Shown here: positions 1-6,920 of the stretch, piece after piece
Layout of the letters: each line of letters starts with the position of its first letter
Numbering within the stretch: the stretch's first letter is position 1
Assembly: GCA_002478945.1 (NCBI GenBank)
Contig: DLKM01000013.1
Location: forward strand, 72,130-89,566
Reading direction: 5' to 3'
Length of the DNA stretch: 17,437 bases
From: Christensenella sp. UBA7588
Lineage (GTDB): Bacteria; Bacillota; Clostridia; Christensenellales; CAG-917
The notes under the pieces: generated by a model
What the model was told of the DNA's origin: nothing
The model's input: only the letters and a program-made list of their open reading frames with translations
Databases searched by the model: none
Position numbers and translations under genes: made by a program

Positions 1-8
1 TCGGACTC

Positions 9-65
9 CCGAAAAATAGCGTTGTGTGTAAACTCTTTTACATCAACACAACGCGTCCAATTCGG
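9..65 (-). terminator. Nested hairpin with U-run, probable terminator
   Basis: GCGTTGTGT (19-27) pairs with ACACAACGC (46-54). Inside it GTAAA (28-32) pairs with TTTAC (37-41), and outside it CCGAA (9-13) can pair with TTCGG (61-65). Read on the minus strand the main stem is followed by TATTTTT, the form of an intrinsic terminator, and it lies downstream of the recombinase gene. The window edge cuts off whatever lies to the left. Confidence 0.55.
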
Positions 66-81
66 AAGAAGTGTCGTGGCA

Positions 82-1680
82 CTATGTGCCGCCGCACAAT
101 AGTGCGGCAGGGGTACGATGTCGAAACAGGCACAAAAAAAGGAACACTTTTGTGTTCCTTTTTGGCGCGCCTTTGGATAAAATGGACGAATAGTTTTGAG
201 TAAAAGAAAAAGCAGATTCGCTCTGCTTTTCTATTTCGATAGTTGCTTTTGCATCGATGGCAACTGTTTCCGTCGGCGGTGCAAAATTGTATGTGATAAT
301 CAATTTATCTTCAAAGAAAACTATTTCTCGAATGAAAGTATTGACTACCATTTTCCTAAATTGCAAATCGGTTGAGTTAGCACTGAATTTCGACGATATG
401 TAGTCTTTGATTTGTTCACGTGAGAGATATTGCTGCGTTTTTTGTTTTTCTTTATCAATCTCAAAATCATATTGATTGATTTGCATCTCAAGTTCTTTCA
501 ATCTTGTTTTTGTTTGTTCGGTAATAATGCCTTCTTCTATCGCTTTGATGATATTGCTTGCGGATTTTTGTGCTTGCGCTTTTTTGTTTTCAAGCAATTT
601 GAGCGAAGAATTGTCTTTTGCTTCTTTTTCAAGAACTGTGTACACCGAATTTGCGATTCTCGTAACAGTTTCATCGTCAGATAAAAATGCCATAGTCGAA
701 TTTATAACCAAATCTTCTATGTAATCTTTTTGTACCGAAGTTGTCGTGCATTTTTCGCCCTTTTTATGCGAATTGCAAACATAGTAATAATGCACACGTT
801 TTGCTTTGCTAGAACCGCTTGCGCCACTCATTTTCTTTTTACAAACACCGCATACCAACTTGCCTGTGAGTATATACTCATAAACTGCCTTTTTACTGCT
901 TGGTGCAATTTTATTTTGTTGATGTATCATTTCAACTTTTTGCCACAATTCGTCTGATATTATTTGCGGATATACTTTGTCATATACAATTCCGCCGTGT
1001 TCGACCTTGCCAGTGTATTTGAGTTTATGCAACAACTTGAAAATCGTCCGATTGCTCAAATACTTTTCGTCGTGATATTTGATTCCGCGCTCTTGCAATG
1101 ATTTTGCGATTTCTTCTGCCGTATATCCTTGCGAATATTTAGTAAATATCTCTAAAATCGTGGCAGCCTCCTTTTCGTTTATTACGTATTTTTGATTGTC
1201 TACGTCATATCCAAATACTTTTCTTCCGCCCGTTGCATTGCCTTTTAGCCAACTTTCATTGAGTCCGCGTCTGACTTTTTGCATAAGTTCTTCGGAAAAG
1301 TATTGATTCATACCTTCGAGAAAACATTCCATCATACGTCCTTCTGGCGTGTCTGTAAGGTTTTCCATTGCCGACATCAATTTAACGTTGTTGTCTTGCA
1401 GTCGCTTTTTGTTGATAACCGATTCATATTTGTTTCTTGCAAATCTGTCTAATTTGTACACGATGACATAATCCCAATGCTGTTTTTCACTATCGCGTAT
1501 CATTTTTTGAAATGCAGGTCGATTGTCGTTTGTACCTGTCATCGCTCTATCAATGTATGCATCCAGTATTACCGTGTCGTGTTGTTTTGCATATTCATGA
1601 CACACTCTCAATTGTCCTTCGATTGATTGCTCCGTTTGGCTGTCGCTCGAATACCTCGCGTATATAACTGCCGTTTTCAT
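82..1680 (-). CDS. Large serine recombinase (site-specific integrase)
   Basis: This protein cuts and rejoins DNA at attachment sites through a serine nucleophile, and most likely integrates and excises the element it sits in. The N-terminus has the resolvase signature YARYSSDSQ with the catalytic serine at about residue 11, followed by YKLDRFARNK. A recombinase domain follows. A zinc-ribbon has the paired cysteines of LVCGVCKKKM and the later YYYVC...KGEKC, and a charged coiled-coil-like stretch follows at about 350-430. At 532 residues it has the usual length of the family. The start is fixed by an AAAGGAGGT ribosome-binding site just upstream on the minus strand. The last ~35 codons read through the terminator hairpin at 136-163 and look unlike recombinase sequence, so the native C-terminus has probably been replaced by flanking DNA. 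The family call is secure; the exact end is not. Confidence 0.95.
   Translation of the reverse strand: MKTAVIYARYSSDSQTEQSIEGQLRVCHEYAKQHDTVILDAYIDRAMTGTNDNRPAFQKMIRDSEKQHWDYVIVYKLDRFARNKYESVINKKRLQDNNVKLMSAMENLTDTPEGRMMECFLEGMNQYFSEELMQKVRRGLNESWLKGNATGGRKVFGYDVDNQKYVINEKEAATILEIFTKYSQGYTAEEIAKSLQERGIKYHDEKYLSNRTIFKLLHKLKYTGKVEHGGIVYDKVYPQIISDELWQKVEMIHQQNKIAPSSKKAVYEYILTGKLVCGVCKKKMSGASGSSKAKRVHYYYVCNSHKKGEKCTTTSVQKDYIEDLVINSTMAFLSDDETVTRIANSVYTVLEKEAKDNSSLKLLENKKAQAQKSASNIIKAIEEGIITEQTKTRLKELEMQINQYDFEIDKEKQKTQQYLSREQIKDYISSKFSANSTDLQFRKMVVNTFIREIVFFEDKLIITYNFAPPTETVAIDAKATIEIEKQSESAFSFTQNYSSILSKGAPKRNTKVFLFLCLFRHRTPAALLCGGT
136..163. terminator. Perfect 12-bp bidirectional terminator hairpin
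   Basis: AAAAAGGAACAC (136-147) and GTGTTCCTTTTT (152-163) pair perfectly around a TTTT loop, with A and T runs on both sides. It lies inside the 3' end of the recombinase reading frame. The GAACAC/GTGTTC core recurs in the two terminators near 13000. Confidence 0.8.
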
Positions 1681-2015
1681 TTTGTTTTACCTCCTTTGAT
1701 TTGTCTTTCGACGGGGAACGAAAACATCGGAAAATCCGCAGTCGGTCAAGGAAACAAGAAAAAGAATGTGCATAATCTTTTTGTTAAATGGTTTTTACAT
1801 TGTTTTTCTCCTTTACCGCAAGGGGTTTCCGATACACTTTCCCGAAGAAAGAAAATCGTATTTTGTGTTTGATGAAATGATGTTATCAACAATTTTCATT
1901 TTATAAAACCACATATACGCAAACTTTTTGTTTCGCCAGTGAAGCGCAAAAAATATTCGATAAATACTAAATGTGATGTCTATGTGATAAGAATGTTTTT
2001 CTTGTCTTTTTGTCG
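1681..2015. other. Non-coding divergent region upstream of the recombinase
   Basis: This AT-rich stretch separates the recombinase start from the rightward promoter. Next to the gene it holds only the recombinase ribosome-binding site (minus strand, AAAGGAGGT). I found no convincing gene. One DnaA-box-like 9-mer, TTATCAACA, occurs at 1883-1891. A promoter for the recombinase must lie here, but none stands out. Confidence 0.5.
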
Positions 2016-2044
2016 TTGACAATGTTTTATGCACATCGTATAAT
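2016..2044 (+). promoter_or_regulatory. Near-perfect sigma-A promoter
   Basis: TTGACA (2016-2021) and TATAAT (2039-2044) both match consensus and are separated by exactly 17 bp. Transcription would start near 2051 and run rightward through a structured leader of about 230 nt to the small genes and the Rep gene. Confidence 0.85.
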
Positions 2045-2114
2045 GGCATCACAACAGAACACGGTGATACGGATCTGATAGTAGAAATAAGACCTAATAA
2101 AAAATGAGATTGTT

Positions 2115-2227
2115 GTGGTTTAAGAGTGACGATGCAAATCGCACCACCACGACCTAAAAAACAAAGGTTGACCGTGGCTATCAGGCAAAGTTTCGAGAGA
2201 ATCGAAATTTTCCTGGTTAGCCACGGT
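2115..2227 (+). other. Structured leader or replication origin with long hairpin
   Basis: A small hairpin comes first: GTGGT (2115-2119) with ACCAC (2143-2147), enclosing CGAT-GCAA-ATCG (2130-2141). The main structure spans 2171-2227. ACCGTGGCTA (2171-2180) pairs with TAGCCACGGT (2218-2227), TCAGG with CCTGG, then AAAG-TTTCGA with TCGAAA-TTTT around a GAGAA loop. That gives about 25 pairs with single-base bulges at 2186 and 2217. A run of T follows at once (2227-2231). It could be a terminator or attenuator in the leader, or a double-strand origin for the HUH Rep encoded downstream. Confidence 0.65.
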
Positions 2228-2280
2228 TTTTATATTCTCGATTCCTTCGGAACAAAAAATACATTCCAAGGAGGTAGAAT

Positions 2281-2574
2281 ATGATGACGATTCAAGCTGT
2301 ACGAAAGGATTTGAATGAAATCCGTTATTATTTCGCGCGCAAAAAACGACTTGATGACGTTTCTGAACTTGTCGGCAATAACAAAGTTGTCGATATGGTT
2401 GAACGCTACAATATCGCAATGCAAAATGCGCCCATAAGACTTTACGATTTATATACGTCTTTGTTTGTCGAAAACAATACTCAAGAAAGTCTTTCAAACA
2501 AGTGGTGCTATTCAAGAGAGCATATAACGCGCTTGACAAAAATGCTGTATCAATATTTGGCGGCTACACTTTGA
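2281..2574 (+). CDS. Small protein with possible C-terminal helix-turn-helix
   Basis: A 97-residue basic, mostly helical protein preceded by a strong AAGGAGGT site at 2268-2275. Translation can begin at 2281 or at the next ATG, 2284. The C-terminal part (LSNKWCYSREHITRLTKML) reads like a helix-turn-helix of the kind seen in small phage or plasmid regulators, but I do not recognise a named family. It is the first gene behind the promoter at 2016-2044 and lies 33 bp upstream of the next small gene, in an apparent operon with the Rep gene. A role in controlling replication or expression of the element is inference from position only. Confidence 0.7.
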   Translation: MMTIQAVRKDLNEIRYYFARKKRLDDVSELVGNNKVVDMVERYNIAMQNAPIRLYDLYTSLFVENNTQESLSNKWCYSREHITRLTKMLYQYLAATL

Positions 2575-2607
2575 TGATTTTGCGACTTCTCGAAGGAGGT
2601 GATGTTG

Positions 2608-2802
2608 ATGGAGAATTGCAAAACTCCGAACTGTAGAACGAAACCAAAATTAACGATACTCACAACAGGTGCTCCGTCTATAAAAAATATGCGAAAACAA
2701 GACTACGATATATTTATCAATAATATGGTTTTCTTTGCTCGTGAGCACCTCAACGAAAAACAATCCCCTTTAACAGCAAAGGATGGTGATGCCAATGATT
2801 GA
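2608..2802 (+). CDS. Small hypothetical protein
   Basis: A 64-residue protein I do not recognise. The start at 2608 is chosen because AAGGAGG (2593-2599) lies 8 bp upstream; a GTG at 2599 would overlap that site. There are two early cysteines (ENCKTPNCR) and no membrane segment or signal peptide. The 3' end overlaps the start of the Rep gene by a few codons, so the two are probably translationally coupled. In rolling-circle elements small genes beside rep often control copy number, but nothing in the sequence proves that here. Confidence 0.6.
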   Translation: MENCKTPNCRTKPKLTILTTGAPSIKNMRKQDYDIFINNMVFFAREHLNEKQSPLTAKDGDAND

Positions 2803-3559
2803 ACGTGCAAAAATATATAGTGACGGCAATCATTTTATCGCCATTCCGGAAACAAAATCTGATAATAAAAAGCGCAAATCGGTTGTGCCAAAACAATACA
2901 CGAATGAGGAAAGAAAAGCCCTTGATAAACGCAATTTGCTCATACGGAAAATCCGCTTTGTACGCAAAGCATATTTAAACAGATTCAATTATTTTGCAAC
3001 GTTTACGTATGACAATGCAAAGCACACAGAGCATACTTTCAAGAAAGGATTGTCGTCTTCGCTAGCAAAATTGCACAGTCGTAAAGGATGGAAATATATG
3101 GGAGTTTGGGAAAGAAGCAAAAAGGATAGATTGCATTTTCACGCACTGATATTTGTACCGCAAAATGCAATGGTCGGCGAGTTATTTGAAAAGCGCGATT
3201 ATGACACAAGAAGTAAAAGAATGCGTTTAACGATACAAAACACATATTTTAACCAGTGTTTCGGAAGAAGCGACTTTGAGAGCATAGACCAATCTATAAA
3301 GCAACTATACAACGGCATCCTGCAATATCTATTGAAATATTTAGCGAAATCTGGTGAGAAAATCACCTATTCGCGAGGTTTACCATCTTACATAACCGCA
3401 GATATTGCGGATGACGACGTCGTAACCGAAATGGGGCTATGGTCACAAAAGTTGCTTCTGTTTGATAATGCAACATTGTACAACGAAGGTGAGATTCTCG
3501 GCACGCTCGACGACGATGCGTTGATACAAAGGCTCACGCAAAAGGCAATAAAAAAATAA
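2795..3559 (+). CDS. Rolling-circle replication initiator (HUH Rep)
   Basis: A 254-residue HUH-type endonuclease that would nick one strand at an origin and stay bound through a tyrosine to start rolling-circle replication or transfer. Motif 1 is NYFATFTYD (about 65-73). The metal-binding HUH motif is RLHFHALIF (H114 and H116). The catalytic tyrosine motif is YLLKYLAK (Y178 or Y182, K181). The size and motif spacing resemble microvirus- and plasmid-type replication proteins. ATGs at 2783, 2789 and 2795 are all possible, with AAAGGA upstream at 2778-2783; I prefer 2795 by analogy with the gene before it. A rep gene beside a serine recombinase suggests an element that alternates between integrated and circular replicating forms. 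That last point is inference. Confidence 0.85.
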   Translation: MIERAKIYSDGNHFIAIPETKSDNKKRKSVVPKQYTNEERKALDKRNLLIRKIRFVRKAYLNRFNYFATFTYDNAKHTEHTFKKGLSSSLAKLHSRKGWKYMGVWERSKKDRLHFHALIFVPQNAMVGELFEKRDYDTRSKRMRLTIQNTYFNQCFGRSDFESIDQSIKQLYNGILQYLLKYLAKSGEKITYSRGLPSYITADIADDDVVTEMGLWSQKLLLFDNATLYNEGEILGTLDDDALIQRLTQKAIKK

Positions 3560-3601
3560 AAGGCGCAACAATTTTTCGATGAGCAAAGAACGGTATGAGA
3601 A

Positions 3602-3641
3602 AGGGGCTGCTTCGCCAAGCGGTTTAGCGCGAACAGCCCCT
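3602..3641. repeat. GC-rich inverted repeat behind the Rep gene
   Basis: AGGGGCTG (3602-3609) plus TTCGC (3611-3615) pair with GCGAA (3629-3633) plus CAGCCCCT (3634-3641). This gives 13 pairs with one bulged C at 3610 and a 13-nt loop. No T run follows, so it is not a standard terminator. It may be a recognition or origin structure of the element. Confidence 0.6.
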
Positions 3642-3682
3642 CTCCGTTTGCCTCGAAAAGTTCGCCTGTTTTGTTTGTTTTG

Positions 3683-3735
3683 CGTGTCCTTGTCTGGCAC
3701 GCGTCAGCGTGCCACTTGTTCAAGACAAGGACACG
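3683..3735. repeat. Two-part inverted repeat, possible origin or att structure
   Basis: The outer arms CGTGTCCTTGTCT (3683-3695) and AGACAAGGACACG (3723-3735) match over 13 bp. Inside, GGCACGC (3696-3702) and GCGTGCC (3707-3713) form a second perfect stem around GTCA. A 9-nt one-sided bulge follows, and its CTTGT (3715-3719) could instead pair with ACAAG (3725-3729). No T run follows. Its place just past the Rep gene suggests a single-strand origin, an oriT or the right end of the element. Confidence 0.6.
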
Positions 3736-3794
3736 GCTAATGGACAAATATAACAAATTAAGTTTTTTTTCTACAATACTTGTGACATAATCGA

Positions 3795-3849
3795 TTGAAT
3801 TTTAACGCTTTCACAATATAAAGTATTATTGCCGTAAAATTTTTACGGC
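3795..3849 (+). promoter_or_regulatory. Promoter with downstream palindromic operator candidate
   Basis: TTGAAT (3795-3800) and TATAAA (3817-3822) with 16 bp between them form a plausible promoter for the ATPase operon. Immediately downstream lies a perfect 9-bp inverted repeat, GCCGTAAAA and TTTTACGGC around a single T (3831-3849). No T run follows, so an operator or leader hairpin fits better than a terminator. Confidence 0.5.
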
Positions 3850-3881
3850 GGTGCTTGACATGGTTCCTAGGAGGTGTTATT

Positions 3882-5045
3882 ATGAACTTGCCGCAATTTT
3901 CTTACGGACAAAAAAACAAAGGAAAACTTAATATGCTTAAGAAGTTTATTGTTGAAAATTATAAGGGCTTTGAAGAAAGACTGGTTTTTGACTTATCAAA
4001 TATTCACGACTATAGATTTCACACTGAAGCTATTGAAAATGGAATTACAAAAAAAGCATTAATTTTCGGGCGCAATGGTTCTGGTAAATCAAATCTTGGT
4101 TATGCAATTATGGATTTAACACGTCATTTGACGGATAAATTGTGGAATCAGGAACTAGGCCCCTTTAGGAATATGAATCGCCTTAATAAATCAGCTCTTT
4201 TTTCATATACATTTCAATTTGGAGATGACGAAGTTGTTTATACTTACGAAAAAGACGCTCCTATGCTTTTAAAGTATGAGAAGTTGTTTGTCAATAATGA
4301 ATTATGGCTTTATATTGATTATTCCAATCAAAACAGTATAAAGATAAACATCCCTGGTTCGGAAAGCTTGGATTTATCAAAATACAAAGGACAAATGTCC
4401 ATAACTAAATTCATATATTCGCGAGATGCATATGATGCAAATAGTGTTTTCCATACATTTATGGAATTTGTAGATAATATGTTGAGTTTTAGATGTCTTC
4501 GTTCAAACGAATTTCAAGGTTTCAAAGAAACAGGAGAATTTTTTGCTGATATAATAATTGGTCACGGAAAAGATGAATCGTTAAAGAGACTCGAAAAATA
4601 TCTCGCATTAAATGGATTGCATTATAATCTTGAAATAGGATTAGATCAAGAACGTAACCACAATGAGATTTTTGCAAAATTTGGTTCAAATCGTATTCCT
4701 TTGAAATCTATTTGGTCAAATGGAACACAAGCTCTTGTGTTATTCTTTTGTTGGTCGCTTGAGTTTAATAATATAAGTTTTCTATTTCTCGACGAATTTG
4801 ATGCTTTTTATCATTATGAGCTCTCTGAAAAAGTTTTGCAATTGGTTAACAGCAATCCTTCTTTTCAATCTATAGTTACAACTCATAATTGCGCATTAAT
4901 GTCAAATTCGTTAACCAGGCCGGATTGTTGTTTTATAATCAGTGATAATAAAACAATCAACAATCTGACACAGTGTACATCTAGAGAAATAAGAGAAGCT
5001 CATAATTTGGAGAATCTTTATAAAAATGGTGCATTCGAAGAATAA
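3882..5045 (+). CDS. ABC/AAA-type ATPase of a defence-like cassette
   Basis: A 387-residue ATPase of the AAA_15/AAA_21 type used in RloA-, PARIS- and OLD-like systems. Walker A is GRNGSGKSN (about 63-71), Walker B is FLFLDEFD (about 300-307), and the switch histidine lies in TTHN (about 333-336). A start at 3882 has AGGAGGTG 7 bp upstream. A second start at 3933 (MLKKFIVENYKGF) has AAAGGA before it and matches the usual N-terminus of the family, so it may also be used. The gene is much more AT-rich than the core chromosome. It overlaps the next gene by 20 bp, so the two are almost certainly co-translated partners. By analogy it would sense a phage component and control the TOPRIM partner; that is inference. 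Confidence 0.88.
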   Translation: MNLPQFSYGQKNKGKLNMLKKFIVENYKGFEERLVFDLSNIHDYRFHTEAIENGITKKALIFGRNGSGKSNLGYAIMDLTRHLTDKLWNQELGPFRNMNRLNKSALFSYTFQFGDDEVVYTYEKDAPMLLKYEKLFVNNELWLYIDYSNQNSIKINIPGSESLDLSKYKGQMSITKFIYSRDAYDANSVFHTFMEFVDNMLSFRCLRSNEFQGFKETGEFFADIIIGHGKDESLKRLEKYLALNGLHYNLEIGLDQERNHNEIFAKFGSNRIPLKSIWSNGTQALVLFFCWSLEFNNISFLFLDEFDAFYHYELSEKVLQLVNSNPSFQSIVTTHNCALMSNSLTRPDCCFIISDNKTINNLTQCTSREIREAHNLENLYKNGAFEE

Positions 5046-5817
5046 TGTATTAATTATCACGGAAGGAGGCGATACGGAGGTCGGTTTTTTAAATCGGTTT
5101 ATTTCCGTTTTTAAAAAAGAAGACATCCATATCGTACCTTTCCGTCAAAACATTAAGGCTTTGTTCGATTTAATCAGCGCTTATACAATCAAAGGCATAT
5201 TACCAACTAGCATTATCCCCATATTAAAGGCGCAACCTACTATTTTGCCAAGTGATAAACTTCTGTTAGATATGAAATATACAGATGTGTTTTTGATTTT
5301 CGATTTGGATATTCAAAACTCAAATCAATGCTCCTCTATGCAAAATTATTTAAACTATGTTGAACAACTAATAGAGGTTTTCAACGATTCTACTTCTAGA
5401 GGTCAAATCCTTATAAATTATCCAATGATGGAATCATTTAGGCATATGGATAATAATAAAGATCCCAAATATAAATCTTTAAAAATACCTGCTGATTGCG
5501 AATTTTCAAAAAAGTATTGTAATTTTCTCCATAATAATAAATTGGATAGGGATTATAATTCATTAACAAGGCATGATTTCAATCTGCTTGCAGCAACCAA
5601 TTTAAAAAAAGCCAATTATGTTGTTGTAGGGACATATACACAACCATCAAAATATGACTATGAGGATAATTTAACACAAAGACATATATTTGAAAAACAA
5701 AAAGATTTAATTATAAATCACAACTCTATGTTTGTACTAAATACTGCACTATTCTTTTATGTTGATTTATTTGGTAGAGAACTGTTTTTCAATCCAAAAA
5801 AAGATTATTTATACTAA
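5026..5817 (+). CDS. RloB/OLD-like TOPRIM protein, probable nuclease effector
   Basis: A 263-residue protein with a TOPRIM-type layout. The N-terminal acidic motif is LIITEGGDTE (E13, E18), the DxD motif is VFLIFDLD (D93, D95), and a later conserved-looking acid lies in NYPMMESF (E136). RloB and DUF4435 proteins show this pattern, and TOPRIM members usually cleave nucleic acids with Mg2+. The 20-bp overlap with the ATPase gene and the lack of a clear ribosome-binding site point to translational coupling, as in RloA-RloB and AriA-AriB pairs. I cannot decide between RloB and a PARIS AriB relative from sequence alone. It could also be an RNase, as AriB of PARIS cleaves tRNA. Confidence 0.75.
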   Translation: MVHSKNNVLIITEGGDTEVGFLNRFISVFKKEDIHIVPFRQNIKALFDLISAYTIKGILPTSIIPILKAQPTILPSDKLLLDMKYTDVFLIFDLDIQNSNQCSSMQNYLNYVEQLIEVFNDSTSRGQILINYPMMESFRHMDNNKDPKYKSLKIPADCEFSKKYCNFLHNNKLDRDYNSLTRHDFNLLAATNLKKANYVVVGTYTQPSKYDYEDNLTQRHIFEKQKDLIINHNSMFVLNTALFFYVDLFGRELFFNPKKDYLY

Positions 5818-5819
5818 AT

Positions 5820-6578
5820 ATGAAGATGTATAAGGATTTCTTTAATATAATACAAGATTCGGATGCGCATACCGAATATATAAAACCAATTAATGATTTT
5901 ATTATTGATTTTTATCAAAATATAGGTGCAGACTTTGACTATCAAACTCGATTAATACAGAAGACTAATCTCCCCACGCCTAGGTTTTGTTCTACTATAG
6001 ATAATCCTCAAAATACACAAGACAGGATCCTTCTTTCTGTTGATAATTGCCTAGATTGGTGCAAAGTAATCTATCAACTTTCTCATGAATTAACTCATTG
6101 TTATATATTTTGCCACAACAAACATAAATCACAAGAAATCAATTGGATAGAGGAAACTATTTGTGAGGCGTTATCTCTCTTCTTCTTGAAATACTTTTTT
6201 ATAAATTGGAAGAATGTAGAATTATCGAAAATTAATTCTGGTTTTTCAAAACATATCGCTTCTTATCTAGATGATATTTTCAAAGAACCATGGCGAAAAG
6301 CGATAGCAAATATAAAAACACAGAGAGATTTACAAGAGTTTAATGATAACTGCCAGGATGATCGTGTAAACAGGCGTCGCGAAATGATTTGTCTTTATAA
6401 GAAAATAACTAAAGCTTGTATTTTGGGCTTGCTAGCGTATAGAGATTATGTTATTGAAGGCACTTTAATATTGGATACACAAAAGTATCGAGATGCTTTT
6501 CCTGAGAATGACGCAGTGGACTATATTTGTTCATTGCAAGACGGAATTATGGCAAATATAAACTCTAATGCAGCATAG
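5820..6578 (+). CDS. Predicted zinc metallopeptidase (gluzincin-like)
   Basis: A 252-residue soluble protein with a classic zincin motif, SHELTH (H89, E90, H93). Eighteen residues later comes WIEETICEALS, whose E112 or E116 can be the third zinc ligand. That combination defines a gluzincin-type protease fold. There is no signal peptide or membrane segment, so it should act in the cytoplasm. It starts 2 bp after the TOPRIM stop with no clear ribosome-binding site, so it belongs to the same operon. Composition is as AT-rich as its two partners. It may cleave an effector or a phage or host protein when the ATPase senses infection; that is inference. I do not recognise a named family. Confidence 0.7.
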   Translation: MKMYKDFFNIIQDSDAHTEYIKPINDFIIDFYQNIGADFDYQTRLIQKTNLPTPRFCSTIDNPQNTQDRILLSVDNCLDWCKVIYQLSHELTHCYIFCHNKHKSQEINWIEETICEALSLFFLKYFFINWKNVELSKINSGFSKHIASYLDDIFKEPWRKAIANIKTQRDLQEFNDNCQDDRVNRRREMICLYKKITKACILGLLAYRDYVIEGTLILDTQKYRDAFPENDAVDYICSLQDGIMANINSNAA

Positions 6579-6579
6579 T

Positions 6580-6897
6580 TTATTTTCCCAAACTTGCGAT
6601 AAAATCCATTAAAAGTTGTTTTGAATCTTCGGGAAGTGTGTTGACGGTGTGCAATGTTGCAATGTCGTCTTTTGATAGCACTTCCTGAATTTTTATATAC
6701 CCCTCATCATCCGAATTACCAATCAAATAATCTACGGAAACACTAAAAAATCTAGCAAGTTCTATGAGTTGCTCGATGGACGGTTGGGTGTTTCCTTGTT
6801 CCCAATTATTATATGTCCCTTGCGACACGTTGAAGGTTTCCGCCATCTGTCGCTGGGATATATTTTTTTCTTTTCTTAAATCATATAATCTAATCAT
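6580..6897 (-). CDS. XRE-family transcriptional regulator
   Basis: A 105-residue regulator with an N-terminal HTH_3 domain (RLYDLRKEKNISQRQMAE, then VSQGTYNNWEQG as recognition helix) and a short C-terminal tail (LPEDSKQLLMDFIASLGK) typical of SinR/Cro-like proteins. It is divergent from the methyltransferase operon and faces three palindromes (6921-7002), much like controller (C) proteins of restriction-modification systems, which delay nuclease expression. The start has AAAGGTGGA upstream on the minus strand. Its stop lies one base from the stop of the metallopeptidase gene, with no terminator between. Repression of the operon and autoregulation are inferred from operator placement. Confidence 0.9.
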   Translation of the reverse strand: MIRLYDLRKEKNISQRQMAETFNVSQGTYNNWEQGNTQPSIEQLIELARFFSVSVDYLIGNSDDEGYIKIQEVLSKDDIATLHTVNTLPEDSKQLLMDFIASLGK

Positions 6898-6920
6898 TTC
6901 CGTTCCACCTTTACCAAATA

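Noticed and set aside
1..12. Possible tRNA T-arm at the left edge, similar to part of tRNA-Asn
   Set aside because: Eleven of twelve bases match the tRNA-Asn T-arm region, but no other tRNA arm can be found next to it and the segment instead pairs in a terminator hairpin.
1687..1773. 28-codon minus-strand frame ending at the recombinase ribosome-binding site
   Set aside because: It could be a leader peptide, but it has no ribosome-binding site of its own and its composition is not gene-like.
2120..2539. Minus-strand frame of 139 codons opposite the first small gene
   Set aside because: It overlaps the structured leader and a plus-strand gene with a strong ribosome-binding site; it has no start signal and is a shadow.
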